The notes under the pieces were generated by a model. It saw only the letters and a list, made by a program, of their open reading frames with translations, made no database searches and was not told where the DNA came from. The translations under genes were made by a program, and so were the position numbers. Of a stretch of DNA of 64,000 bases, positions 24,176 to 37,616 are shown piece by piece; the first letter of the stretch is position 1, and every line of letters begins with the position of its first letter. Source of the stretch: Sapria himalayana (taxonomy: Eukaryota; Streptophyta; Magnoliopsida; Malpighiales; Rafflesiaceae); assembly GCA_029783825.1 (NCBI GenBank), contig JAREIK010000801.1, positions 8,221,571-8,285,570 on the forward strand, in the 5' to 3' direction.

Positions 24176-24486
24176 ATAAAGAAAATTAGAGCACCAAGCT
24201 TTAATTTGTCATGAAGAAAAAAAAACTCTTAACAAGAAATCCACACTTTCTATTAAAAAAGAAAAACACTTTAAAAAGCTTTCAAGATAAAATTTGATTT
24301 ATGTATTATTGGATGAAAAACATGAATGCAAAAGGGGTATTTATAGGTTACAAGAATTGATATCGACCATATGATCAAATAGTTGCAAACTAATCCAAAC
24401 CATTGAAAATAAAATAACACCTACCTAACTCTCACCAATCAAATTTAACTTTGAAAAACATAATAAAAATTTACAATGATTTGTAA
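24176..24486 (-). repeat. Copia 3' LTR (low-coordinate LTR)
   Basis: About 310 bp matching 28,789-29,072 throughout (shared gaaaattagag, aagctttcaag, ggtgaaaaacatgaat/ggatgaaaaacatgaat, actaatccaaaccatt). The two differ by many substitutions and small indels, so insertion is not recent. Confidence 0.8.
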
Positions 24487-24487
24487 T

Positions 24488-24501
24488 GCTCCCCCTCAAT
24501 G
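24488..24501 (-). other. Polypurine tract of the copia element
   Basis: Minus-strand cattgagggggagc directly precedes the 3' LTR, the expected site and composition for plus-strand priming. Confidence 0.75.
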
Positions 24502-26893
24502 TTAGCTTATATTCTCCATACTAGGCCAAACTAATGACAAAACATTTCGAGCTTGCCTATACTCAAACTTTTTATGATCAAGTCTGTAACTTGATCATCT
24601 ATCTTGATTTGTCATATATCAATATCTTCCAATATAACTTATTTTTATAACAAAGTAATAATGAACTTCCACATGTTTAGTTCTTTCACGAAAGACTGAA
24701 TTCTCTAGCAAATGAATTACCAATTGATTGTCACAATACAATAGAATTGAATAATATACTAATTGATTTAGATCATTCTTCAATTGTACCAATCATGTAA
24801 TCTCATGAGCTACCATTGTCACTACTTGATATTTTACTTCAATTATTGATAATGACATAGTCGGCTGCCACTTGTTACACTAAGAAATTGTCCTAGAACC
24901 ATACTTAAATACATACCCAATTGTTGACCTCCTAGTATCATGATCATCTATATAGTCAACATTATAGTATAATTTGTAGTCTTTTCCTTTCTTATACAAA
25001 AGACCATAATCCATTATACTTTTCACAAATCTTAATTTTCATTGAATAGCTTCCAATTGGGATTTCTTTGGATTTTACATGTAACAGCTTATCACACCAA
25101 CTACATAAGAGATGTTAGGTTCAGTCAAGGTTAAATAGATTAGACTACCTACCAATTATTGATATATTGTCATATCTTCTAAGTCGTTTCCTTCGCATGC
25201 ATATATTTTGGCTTTTAGTTCCTTTGACTTTGAAAATGTCTTGCATTCAAGCATTCCAAACCACTTTAACATATCTTTAGAATATTTATATTAACAAAGA
25301 AATATTTTTACTTATGTGTGATCGATCTCTAGACCGAGAAAGTTCTTCAGATGCCCAAGTTCATTCATTTGAAAGCGAATTGAAAAATTATCCTAGCCAA
25401 AAAAATGTATTCCTCATCATCACTAATCATGATTTATTCATCTATGTACACTTTCATGATAGTTATATTGTTTCCATTTTCTTTGATAAATAGGTTGGAA
25501 TCTATACATATTAATAAATATCATTTTGTTAGGAATTCAATAATCATACCATGCCATGCCCGAGGTTTAATCCATATAGTGCTTTTCATAGCTTACGCAA
25601 ATATTTAGAATGACATTGACTTTGAAAACTCATTATATGGATCATATAGATCTTTCGATCATGCTCACCATGAATAAAAATATTTTTTACATCTATTTAC
25701 CACAAATTCTAGTTTTTGTTAGCGGCAGGGATGAGTAGATTCTGCATAGTTATAAGTTTTGCTACTGGATTAAATATTTCATCATAGCCTAGTCCATACT
25801 ATTGAGAGAAATCAAAAACTATCAATAATACCTTATATCTCTCAATTGATCCATCCAAATGACACTTTAACTTGTAATCTCACTTATATGATACCCATTT
25901 CATATCTATTGGTTTTTACATGAGATCCAAAGTCTGATTCTTTTTGAGTGCACCAATCTCTTCTTTCATTATTGTTATTTACTCAGAGCTCTGCAATGCT
26001 TATTCAAATGACTAAGATTCTATTCAATCACTTTTTCAATCATGGTTGTATTGGCATATTTGAGATTTGGCCTCCGTGTTTTCGTTGACCTTTGAAGTTG
26101 AGATATTGGAGTTGACTCTCCAATTTTACTAGGCCCACCTTCGTTCGGTTATTGTTACATGTCAATTTTTCAAGGATTCTGAGTCATTTTCTTTTCAACA
26201 TTATCACATTTTGAATCTTTTGATTTGTCTGAATTTGGTAAAAGTTGAATAATATCATTCTCCATCTTTTGTTGTAACTTATCTTCAAATTCTTTTGAGT
26301 CTTGCAGCTCCTTTTTTAGGGACCACCATGAGGATGCTTCATTAAATACAATATTCCTTGAAGTATAAAATCTTTTATTTGTTGTATCACTACATTTCTA
26401 TCCCATTATTTGGTTGTAATATCCCAAAAAGATATATCTAATAACTTTCTCATCAAACTTACTCCATAAATAATCATGAACAAAGACATATCACACATTG
26501 TCAAATACTCAAGAGTAGCTAACTATATGTTTCACATTCTATAGTTTCTTGAAGGGCGAGATAAATTCCAACTTTGACTAGGGAAGTTTGTTGATCTTAA
26601 AGGCTGTAGTCCTTATTACTTCAGCCTAAAACCTTCTTGATATATTTTTTATATGCAATATACTTTGACAAATTTCTGCATGATAATAGTTCTTTCTCTA
26701 AGATATACTATTTTGTGTGGTGTATTGGCACGCGTATATTGATGATATATTCCACATACCCTGGGTATTTATGAAAACTCATTGGATTTAGATTCTCTCC
26801 TATTGTCTATGTGTAATTAATTCCCCACTTTACTTCAACTCTAAACCCTTTAAACTTTGAGAATGTGTCACATTTTTCTTTCATGAAGAAAAC

Positions 26894-27295
26894 TCACACA
26901 TACCATGAGAAGTCATCAATGAATATCATCATGTATCTCATACTGCTAGTTGATAGTTCCTTAGTGGGACCAAACACATTAGAATTAACCAACTCCAATA
27001 GTTTAATTGCTTTAAATTCGGATTCCTTATATGGTAATTGGTGTGCTTTACCATACTGACATCTAGCACATACCATATCTATTTGCATATCTAGTTGAGT
27101 AAGCTTTTTTAGCATCAATTTTTTCTTCATCGCATTTAGCTTGGAATAGCTAACATGACTAAGTCGCATATGCCATAGATCCACCTTCTTATTCTTCCTT
27201 GTTTTGTCTATTAAGCAAATTTTGTTGACATTACATAAACTAACTCTAAATGTCATACCTTCATTATTGGATTTTTCGAGATCTTGAGGTATCAA
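26894..27295 (-). CDS. Copia GAG-pre-integrase/integrase fragment (longest intact frame of the element)
   Basis: 133 codons open. It contains [20 protein letters not shown] (the GAG-pre-integrase H..H motif), [14 protein letters not shown] (the C..C part of the HHCC zinc finger), and then [20 protein letters not shown] with DFSWYV, the start of the integrase core with its first catalytic Asp region. The normal D-G-P context reads N-V-F-G-P, so the first Asp of the DDE triad appears replaced by Asn or Val. It is an internal part of a polyprotein, not an independent gene. Confidence 0.8.
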   Translation of the reverse strand: MIPQDLEKSNNEGMTFRVSLCNVNKICLIDKTRKNKKVDLWHMRLSHVSYSKLNAMKKKLMLKKLTQLDMQIDMVCARCQYGKAHQLPYKESEFKAIKLLELVNSNVFGPTKELSTSSMRYMMIFIDDFSWYV

Positions 27296-28788
27296 TACAC
27301 CTTCACACCTTGTAGATTGAATAGGATATAGTGGCCCGATGATATTAGTTGAGACATGGATAATAAATTCTTTTTCATTCCTAGGACATGGTAGACATTT
27401 TGAAGTGATACCTAATTAAGATTATACTGAAGTGTAATTATTATATTACTAATATGAGTTATCAGTAACCTTGAGTTATCAATCATTGCCACCACATAAT
27501 TTTCCCTTGTACTTTGAAAAAATTTGCAACTTTTTTCTATCACCCCTCATGCGATTTGAGCATCCTAAGTCTATGATCCAATTATTCTCGTAGTTAATTT
27601 TTTTTGGCATTGTTAGAATAAGAGCTAGTTCTTCTTCCTCCTTAGCGAATAATGATAAGTCATCCCAAATATTTTTGTTATTCTCCTTAAAAATTAAAGT
27701 TGTAGTATTACTTTCAATATGTTATTCTTGGCCCAATAATTTTTTTACCATGTGGCCCATTTTACCAAAATTGTAACACATGTCATTAAATTTTCTACTA
27801 TTATCGTGATTATTTGAATATTCCCTTTAATGAGAGTAATTCTTTCCTTTCATTTTGTCAACATCTTTTTTTTATCTGCTAACATCAATTTGCTTGAAAC
27901 TATCTTTGCTTTTGTTGGAGTAAAGTATTAATTACTTCTTCACTCTTTAGAGAGAAGGTACTTATTTGCATAGTCATTACTTATTAACTGGCAAGTAAAT
28001 TTTCAAACTCAATAAGAGATAGTCGTATCGGTCATCCTTGTATAGTAGCTACAAACCCTTGATACTTAGGCCTTAAACTAGAATAATTATTCTTTTTATC
28101 CTAGTTTCTCCAATAAGAGCTTTCGGGTCCAACTATGAAATTTCATGGCATAATAACTTCATCTTATGAAAGTAATAACTAATTATCATGTCACGATATG
28201 CCATCAATAGTAGCTCATTCAAGAGAATCAACAATCTTGTATCATTTTTCATCAGAAAGAGTGTATTAGGGGCATCTCATACTTCCTTTGATGTATTGGC
28301 ATCTTGAATATGCTTTAATATTATTCTTTCATTGTGATTTTTAAGGCATACATCACTTTACCTATTTTAATTTTCCACTTTCATAAGGTACTATTTGCAA
28401 CTTCCACCACCAGTTAAGAAACTTCATTACCACCAACAACCTTCCATAGGTCATGGACCTTCTAGGTAAGACTCCATATATGTTGACCATATGCTGTAGT
28501 GTTAGTTATTGAGCTTCTTATTCCCTGCAACAACTTGAAGATCGACCATTTTGATTACTACAATCTTCTTATCTCTTGGATGCACTCACATTATTTCATG
28601 TAAATAGTATTATATACATGAATTGTACCATAGGTAAGTTTAAAGAGAGGTGGGTCACAATGGAAACTCTTAATAACCGAGTCTTTCCTTATCCAAAACT
28701 AATCCTAGACATGCACCTCCACACTGCTATAATCATAGAACATACTAAGAATATCAAAGAGAACTCACAACCTCCCTTTGATAGCAAT

Positions 28789-29072
28789 TGTAAAGAAAAT
28801 TAGAGTACCAAACTCTAATTTATCATGAAAAAGAAAATTATTCTTTACAAGAAATTCACACTCCTTATAAAATAAGAACACTTAAGAAAGCTTTCAAGTC
28901 AAGCTTTAATTTTTGTATTGTTTGGTGAAAAACATGAATATCAACCACATGATTAAATAGTAGTGAACTAATCCAAACCATTAAAAATAAAAATAATACC
29001 TAATTCTCACTTACCTCTTACCAACCAAATTTGACTTTAAAACACACAATAAAAATTGATATTGAATTTTAA
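28789..29072 (-). repeat. Copia 5' LTR (high-coordinate LTR) with primer-binding-like site beside it
   Basis: About 284 bp matching 24,176-24,486. On the minus strand the LTR ends ttctttaca and is followed by attgctatcaaagggagg, which resembles the initiator-Met tRNA primer site (tggtatcagagc). Confidence 0.78.
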
Positions 29073-29815
29073 CGGCTCCTTTCTTCTTGGATGAATATGC
29101 TCGGCTCAAAGAATACAAAAAAAACACATTTTTTCTCAGTACCTCTCTAATAAAGAACATGTTGATCTTGATTTTTGTAATTAATTTGCATCCAAGGTTC
29201 CAGTATATTTGGTAACCATGTTTTATGTATCACAAAAAAAAAAGTTTCCTAGTAATTAATTTGTATCTTCTATACTAGTTCAATTTTCTAGGATTTGAAT
29301 TTGTTATCTTTGCTAATTTCTTTATTTGGTCATAGTGATCGATGAGATGCTTTTCATTTTATTGGGCATTTAAGAATTTTTTATTTAAGAAGCATATCTT
29401 GCATTTTTCAAAATACATGAATGGGAATGTCCACGACCTTGATTTTGTTTGCTCTGTGAATATTTAAGTATCAAAAATTAGATGATGATGAAGAATTATA
29501 GTGTTATGATTATCATTACCCATATCTAATTATAGAAGTGTATGTATGGCAGAAGATTTGGGCCAGGCACATCAACTATAAGAACTTTTAACTTCATACA
29601 TATTCCATCATATCCATGCGCATTTCTATATGTTTGTGAATGATACAATGCATATATATTCATATACATACATGTTATAATACACAAATATACCTAGGTG
29701 CATGTTTATTATTTCCAATGATATGTATGTATCTATATATGTACTAATGAATGCATACATATACTTTCACTTCAATGTATAGGCATGTGCATCTAAATAT
29801 ACATGCACACAAATT

Positions 29816-29847
<32 letters not shown>

Positions 29848-32800
29848 GGCCATATTGTTATATATAGTTTATTTTGATAAACTATTTTGTATAACCAAAA
29901 ATATTTTTTATTCCAGTATTTTGTTAGTGTAGTAAATAAAATATTAATAGGTTAGGAATGCAGCAATAGCACAATAATGGGGGTCCTGCTGCACGGTCAG
30001 AGGGCCGAAGAAAATTTTGGAGCACAACCCAGTCCATCCAAGTGATCCGACCCGCTCCATTATTGATATTGAGAAACTGTTTAATTTAAATTTTTTTTAT
30101 TTCTATTTTTTGCTGCTGTAATTTTTTTTACGGAACTGTTCATCTCCTCATTTTTCTCCTCTCTATATGATTTTTCTTCGCGACTGATGCTGCTCACAAA
30201 TCCTTAAGATATTTTTGGTTTTAATATATAAACATATAATTATTTTTCTGGTGGTTGTAGTTAGTTGTGCTGAACGACTAGTGAACCACATTTTTTTTCT
30301 TTATTTTTGCTGTGATTTTGATTTTCTGTCGTAGTTTGTTGGATTGTGGATATATCATTTGTTATTTTTTGTTTTCTTCTTCTTCTAAATCTGAGAGATC
30401 ATAAACATTGAGAGCTAAATTCCCTAACACATAAATATACATACATTTATATCCCCTACCATATATACTCATTCACACTATGATGTATATGTATGTAACA
30501 TCTAAATACACACATATGCATGCACTAGCCCAAATAGACAGACATGCGTGCACTAGTCCATACACACACACATGCATGCACTAGCCCAGATACACACACA
30601 TGTATGCACAAGCACATATATAGATGCATTACCGAGTATCATTATACATACATCGATGTATACATGTATAGTATCCAAATATACATCTCTATATATACAA
30701 CATATAAGAACACTTATATTCATATAAACATACATATAGTCATACACATAAACACACTAACACATACTATTGATTGTATCAATACATCCATCACCCACTA
30801 AAACATATGCATAAAAAGACAAATGTGCACCCACCCATCACAAAGCACCCATCCCATCTTTCTCATATGTTTGTTTTGAATGCCTAGTTTCAAATTTAAA
30901 TACTCAGTTTACATGTGAATGTTTATTATGCATATGTATCCTCATGTGTATAAGTGAATGTGTGCATATTTTTTGCACTTTAATATGCTAGAAATCTATA
31001 TTTTGCATTCACATATATGCATATAAGAGCATAAAAAAATTATTCACTTAATGCTAGAAATCTACATTTTTATGCGTGTTTGGATATGTAATTTATCATC
31101 ACTATGCATTCATGAAGGTCCACTTAAAGTTTCATGCTACTCCCCCCTCGTCTTTATTACCAATACATCAACTAGAGAGGAGTGATGATGTTTCTCCTTA
31201 TCTCTTCATTTCTAACATTACATCTAATATTCTTCATAGATATTTTTCCATCAAGGATAGAGTTTATTAGAGATATCCTACAAGTCTCTCATGAGTCACG
31301 AAAAGTGTCTAGGGGCCATAAATTTTGAATCCTATCATTCACAAATAATTGTTTATCAAGCATAGGAATGTGTTCATTTATTTCATTATAGGACAATCAT
31401 CATGATATCTTAAAAGAATTAATTATTTCATTATATACATTTTATTATTTCCTATCTTTTTAAAATATAGGTTCTCAAATTTAAACCATAAAAGGTGAAC
31501 ATTTTTTCTATACTCACATGATTTAAAATATTTTCTTCAATCCATTGTCTAATATAACTACATATTTATCTATGTAATTATGTTCACTCCTTCGTAGTCT
31601 TTATTCAAGGGTTTAACATTAGTAAATACGAGTAGATATCAATATTTCACATACAATAAATCCTCCATTTTATATATATATAATGCATTATCAAAATTAT
31701 TTAAGCTCGTCATTATTTTAACATGACTTTCATATTTTACTTCACTTTAGCAACTAAACTCTAACACCATTGTAAAGAAATTGATAATAGATTTGAAAGA
31801 TTGGGATATCTAGAAATACAAAATATTGATATATAAACTCATACAATTGAGGCTATATTCACAAAAAATCAAAGTTCACTACTCTTTTTGATGGGAGGAC
31901 ATATTAATAAGAGTGAAATACAATGAAATATTAATAATTTTAACTCCACATGAGATATTAATGTCAAATTCACAAAGACTTCCTACAACTCCACATGAGA
32001 TATTAATAAAACTCTACACTTGACTTTTTTTATGCAAATTTAGATTCTCAATGAAATACAATGAGAAAGCCAAAAAATTTCTGAAGTATCTCATAAGAAG
32101 TATACAATGAACAAATCCAAAACAATAACTAGTGTAGATAGCTAACAAAATGCAAAATAAAGCAATCCATCCATCAAAATAATCAATTAATATTGGAATT
32201 AAAAAACAAAACCATCATATTATTATAATAACTAACAATTTTCATGGGATCTAATATATTATAACTAAAATTTACTCATCATAATAATGAAGACCATGGT
32301 TTTTTAATATCACACATATCAAATTTTATACCATCACAATAACTTGATTAGACTCGTGTTTGAATCCCAAAAGTATCGTGAACACTATTGATCACATTTC
32401 TTTATATTGTACTAAAACACAACAAAAAATAATTTGAACATAATTTATTACTTTTAACAAATAACATAGAAATATGCATGATATCATGTTTGGTTCTCAA
32501 TTAGATATCATGAAATTAACATATCCATGCCAATTAATGAATAAAAATTGTACAAAGTCCAATAGAAAAACTTGTAGAATTGTCTTTTAAATCAAAATTA
32601 AAATAGAAAATGACATCCAAAGTATAATAAAGAAACAATAGGTTAAACTTCAATACCATATCAAGTGAATCAGAACAATAACTTCCTTTCTGAAAGAGAA
32701 CAATTCCCATGATCTATCATTCAAGAATCATTCAAAAAAAAAATTTTCTGTTAGTCACAATAGAACAAAGAGCAAATGATTGATAATGCATTATAATTGG

Positions 32801-33130
32801 GAAGACATTTTATTTCATTTGAAAGTTGTATTCCTAAAGAAAATAAAACAAGTACTCGACTCATGGAAAAAAATTATCATAGTAGTGCATTGTTTGGAAA
32901 TATGGAGATACTTTTAGATAGGTATAACATTTACAATTATGGTGATTAATATTACATGTATGTAGTTCAAAACCATAAAAAATTGATAGTGAATAAGGTT
33001 TGATAACAAGAATTACAAGTTCAATTCTATTTTGTATTATTTAATTTCTCATATAGCTAGAACCAATTTCCGAATGTTCATGTTTTTGAAGAGTTATATT
33101 TATCTATTGCCTTATTAATAGTTGTAGAAG
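29073..33130. other. Intergenic, AT-rich, simple repeats, no gene identified
   Basis: Contains an (AT)n run (29,818-29,842), ACAT-rich stretches from 29,600 to 30,800, a somewhat more GC-balanced patch at 29,975-30,070, and a 21-bp direct repeat (aactccacatgagatattaa, then t) at 31,942-31,962 and 31,987-32,007. The open frame at 30544-30801 is a translation of CA-rich repeats. Confidence 0.5.
30505..30615. repeat. Four imperfect units of about 28 bp (acacacatgcatgcactagc type)
   Basis: Successive units share acacacatgcatgcactagc with substitutions, for example acagacatgcgtgcactagt. They grew on an ACAT microsatellite background. Confidence 0.7.
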
Positions 33131-33149
33131 GTTAATTGATTGATACATT

Positions 33150-33430
33150 TTAAGCATGTTAGCATTGATAAGCATTATATAATTCTGCAGCAAGTCAAGG
33201 ATGGTGAGGTGAATGAATATTTTCTAAAAGATGATTCATTGTATACATGAGAAAATGTGTTATTTGTCCTCATCCTTATGGAAAGTGAACAAAGACATGT
33301 TATTGACAAAATGAATGATTCTTAATGGGATGGTCACCTTTGTGTAGAATAAATATTTGTCTTATTATGTGGGTCATAGTCTTAGCCAAAGATGATTGAC
33401 GACATACAATTATGTCTTCACTTATTTTAA
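33150..33430 (+). mobile_element. Possible gypsy integrase zinc-binding relic
   Basis: A weak reading, VKDGEVNEYFLKDDSLYT then CVICPHPYGK and, further on, PKMIDDIQ, follows the order of the gypsy integrase N-terminus (FLKDGLLF..LCIP..., WPKMKKDV). Several stops and shifts are needed, so this is tentative. Confidence 0.3.
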
Positions 33431-35150
33431 TTAGCCCTTCTTATAATGATGACCATATTTCTATTTCCATAAGAATTTATAGATTATCATTAACATATGA
33501 TATTTGATCAATTTTAGTTGTAATTCATCTCATTTCAAAATATACTATTTTCAAATTAACACTTAAATTCATGCATAGAACATGTAAAAAACAAAGTTAT
33601 TTTAAATTCCTGCCACAAATTTTTTTAGAATATTAAAGAATATAATTAGTCATAATGATAAAACATTCAAAATTTAAATTTTGAACTTTTATTTTTCAAC
33701 TATTACATTTTGAATTGAACTTCTCAACAACAAATCATTCATAATTGAATGAAAAAAAATAGAACAAATTAAAGACTTTCTTTAAAAACATTTGTGGTAT
33801 TTTTTGCTGAAACATAAGAAAAACTAGCTAAGCATATTATATATTATATAATTCAACTATAAAGTTCACAAATAATTGTCTATTGTAATAAATGTATTGG
33901 AATTGAATATGGAGCAACAAAGACTAAGTTTTATTGAGGTGACTAAAAAGATATATTAATTACAACTCAAAAGTATATATTTACAGAGTGATTTTCTCTT
34001 GACTTAGCCACTTTTGAGTAGAAATTATATACAATTAATATAATTCATATGTTACGGGTCTTGGATGATTACATTTCTATTTTATGCATTTTTTTTTTAT
34101 TTTGGAAGTATTTGAACTCTTCAAATAAGTTAAGAGGATTGGGAAAGTATGATCATTATGGATTGAACTAGAAGATCATAGAAACCAAGCTAGAAATGAA
34201 GTTTGAAAGCACTACTTGTCAAATTTTGTAAGGAGATAAGAACTTGGGAAACAAAAGAACTTGTGAAACTAAGTAGTAGAGATCACATCTGGACTAGAGT
34301 TGAAGAACATGTTATTTGAATAAGCAAGTTTGCACATCACCATGTGAAAACACCAAAAATCATTATGCTATAGAACTTGAAGTTTAATTATTTGCAACAC
34401 CATACAAACTTCTTAAAATACAAAGAATTAAGATATTCTCATGTTGTTTTATATTTTTTTTACTCTTTTTTACCAAATGAGCTACAAAATGCATATAAAA
34501 TATACTTGAAGATAAAAAGAAGATTGAATCCCTTATAAAAGATTGTTTGCTATTTTTACAAAATATAATTATTTTGTGTTCTATTTTTCTTCTTCTTTTC
34601 TTTATCTCTCTATTGTACCTCTCAAATACTATTCGAATACCTTTCAGAGATGAAAATCTAATAATTAAATGACTAGATTTTATCTTTTTTCTTGGAAAAT
34701 GAGTTAAACATATGATATGTAGTAATTAGTATTGTGAATTTCAATAAGTTTTCTGATTTCATATAGATGCTTCTTAATTCTTGATATGTTTTTTTTAGAT
34801 TACCTCATATGTATGTTATTTAATATTCTATTAAGATAATTTGGATAGTTATTACTAGATCCATTATTTTCGAAAATATATCATTTCCTATTAATAGTTA
34901 AGTAATTTGAGATAAAAGTATGTGGATATGAAGTTAATCTATAAAAAATCACTTAATTAATTTAGGTAACTTTTCTAAATATAAAAGTTGAAATTTAATA
35001 TCCAAATTAGCTATTTAAGTTTTGTCAATCAAGTTCTAACTCTAAGAGTTTACATCAACGAAATATTTTTGTGGCTTTAGTATCTATTTTATTTCACGAG
35101 GCATTGAAAATTTCTCTTCCACTTTCTCATTCTACATTCCAAATGGTCAT
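33431..35150. other. Intergenic, AT-rich, nothing recognised
   Basis: No frame with protein-like composition and no clear terminal repeats. Confidence 0.5.
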
Positions 35151-35291
35151 GCAAAATCATCATATACTTCATGATCAACCTAATTTTGCATGTTACATTC
35201 CTTAGCTCCTACATCAATAAAATTTATCTAGTGAATGATCCTCAAACACTATGATAATTTTGCATGTTGCAAAATCATCATATACTTCATG
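35151..35291. repeat. 23-bp exact direct repeat spaced 118 bp apart
   Basis: The same 23 bases (beginning gcaaaatcatcatatacttc, ending atg) occur at 35151-35173 and 35269-35291. A second shared word, taattttgcatgtt, lies between them. Confidence 0.85.
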
Positions 35292-35306
35292 TGACACATG
35301 CCTAGT

Positions 35307-35622
35307 AATGGGTCATGTTGGTGCCCTTAATCATGCATGACCTAATCAAGCATGATATAGATAATGGTCCATGTGGCACATGCTCAAGCTTGGCTTGTGC
35401 TTGGGTCATATTGTTAACCCAGACCATGCCTACCACATGATTTGTGTCATGTGCCACAAGGAACATGTAGCATATGCAGAAAGAGACATACCCCATTCAT
35501 GCCTATTTTTTGACCTAACTTGGAAGAGCCACCTCCTTTTTTGTAGCATACAAAAAGTGCCTAACCTGACATAATACCCATTTTGCTCAAAAAAATTCAT
35601 GCCGGTCTGACATGACCCATTA
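35307..35622. mobile_element. Candidate non-autonomous DNA element with inverted ends
   Basis: The left end taatgggtcatgttgg and the reversed right end taatgggtcatgtcag form a 16-bp inverted repeat with two mismatches. The interior is richer in G and C than its flanks, with words like cggtctgacatgaccc. This style is common in plant hAT-type non-autonomous elements. No target duplication was confirmed. Confidence 0.45.
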
Positions 35623-36311
35623 GATACCTTTAAATAAGCAATGCGATGCCGCTCGGACATGACACACACACACACACACAACTATTATTATCAACTTGTA
35701 TTTATATTGTTCTAAAGTAGCTTGATATTCTAAACTAACTATGACAAAAAAATTTTAATTTCGTCATTCATTTAGTCATCATGAAACTATGAACAAAACA
35801 AAAAATTAATTGATAGAATGACAAAAGATACAAAAGATTATAAAAATTTATTATCAACATGCTATACCCTCTTTTTTGTTGAGAATCTCAAAATGTGTTG
35901 AGAAGCACAAAGAAAAGTCCCTAGGTTGTTATCTATCATAATCATAGTTTCTTATTTCATATAATAAGAAATTGATTATCATTTTATTTATAAAACATTA
36001 TGTTTGACAACCTAACTATAAAAGATTTATTCTCTTATCATATATTCTTGGTCATTTTGATCACAACTTTATTATTTTTAGAAAAAAAATAAAAATTTAC
36101 CTTTCTCATTTTAAAAAAGCAACAATTACACTCATCATGAAGTGACACAATGGTTTACCTTTCTCATTTTTTTTATGATACTATGTCCTTTTAATGTGTA
36201 TCTGTATCATAATATAAAAATTTACCTTGATACTATTATTTTGCTTTCTTCTATCTTGAAGAAGAAGTATAGTGAATTTGATGACAAATTGGTTAGTAAA
36301 AAAGTGATGCA

Positions 36312-36960
36312 AGATGATAGACACTCAAGACCAAGGCCCAAACTCCACCAAAAAAGATAGCTCAAAAGTGGAGATTTTCCCTTGACTTAAGTATTAATCC
36401 ACAATAGTGTTCAAATTCAATGTAAGTCATATCATTACCCATCCCTCGATAAGCCAAACATCAACATATAGTTCTCACTCTAGACTCTTCATGACACCAG
36501 GTAGTTTTTTTCTTTTATAAGATGACTCTCACTCTAAACCTTATTGATCACTAGGCAATCCTTTCATGTTATGCATCAGCTCACAATGAGAGCACCAATA
36601 ATACATACACAAACCTTAGGTCATAACTCTACTACTAAAGCTAGCTCAAGAATGAAGATTTGTTTCTTGGGCTAAGTACCAATCCACACCTGTGTGTGGT
36701 ACCAATGTGGGTCATATCATTGCACACCTCTTGATAAGTTAAACATCCTTGGGCAACTCTCACTTTGGACCTTATCAAGCACTATGTAGCCCTTTCCAAA
36801 ACTTCACCAACTCTAAATGAGAGTATCAATGATAGAAACTCAAGCCCAAATCCCTAACTCCACTACAAAGCTAGTTGTGAAGGTTTCCCCCATAGCTTAA
36901 GTTTCAATCCATAATCATGTGCAGAAGCGGTTCCGATGTGGATCATATCATAAGATATTT
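36312..36960. repeat. Three tandem imperfect units of about 230-290 bp
   Basis: Units begin near 36,320, 36,608 and 36,836 with versions of actcaagcccaaatccctaa. Each continues with a ctagctcaagaatgaag-like block, a gtaccaatccacacc-like block and a gtgggtcatatcattgc-like block; the third is partial. Non-coding. Confidence 0.7.
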
Positions 36961-37616
36961 TGAAGACAAATTATGACTCCACAATTTATATTATGATCAA
37001 TATCAATTAAAATTCAAAGTGATGTTTCATACTCATTTACTTTCATAAATTAAAAATAAGGTTGCAATCAAGATCATGATTAACCATCACATTAAAAAAG
37101 ATCATTTTTATTAATTATTATCCAAAGATAAGTAGAAAGTTATCATCATTCTCAAAAGTTATGAAGTCATTTAAGTGATATATTATTATTTGTTAATGAC
37201 TTCATAATCTATTATCTTATCAAATACTTAGTTATATTTTGAAAGATATTCACTCCAGCCAACCAATTTTCATATTTTTGTCACCTTTAGAGAGATGTGA
37301 ATATTATGAAAATAAAAGTTTAATGCAAAGCTAATCCTTGATCAATTTTTGAATGTTCACTTAGGTAATTCATTATTGAGTAGTTGTGAAATTTTTTTTT
37401 GATTTTTATAAAAAAACATGCTTTTTGAGATTGTGAGCCAATATTCTTGTTCTATGGAAAAAAAAAATAATGATTCATGATTCTTATTAAATAAAAATTA
37501 GATACAAAAAATAAAGTTACCAAAAGTTTATTAAGTTCATTTTGAAAATTGGGTGTTTGTAAGTCCATTACTTGGAGTAACAATTGTTTAGTACATAACA
37601 ACTATTATATTTTTTA

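Larger units (their letters stand above)
24176..29072 (-). mobile_element. Copia LTR retrotransposon, minus strand, two LTRs, inactive
   Basis: The element has a 3' LTR at its low end, a polypurine tract next to it, degenerate RNase H and RT, integrase, a gag zinc-knuckle remnant and a 5' LTR at its high end. RT reads LFIKENGNNITI then VYIDE where active copies have YVDD, so a catalytic Asp is lost. RNase H reads CDNQLVIHLLENSVFRERTK near 24,640-24,760. The knuckle near 27,720-27,790 reads CYNFGKMGHM, with the second Cys of CxxC changed to Phe. Many stops are present. No target duplication could be settled. Confidence 0.85.
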
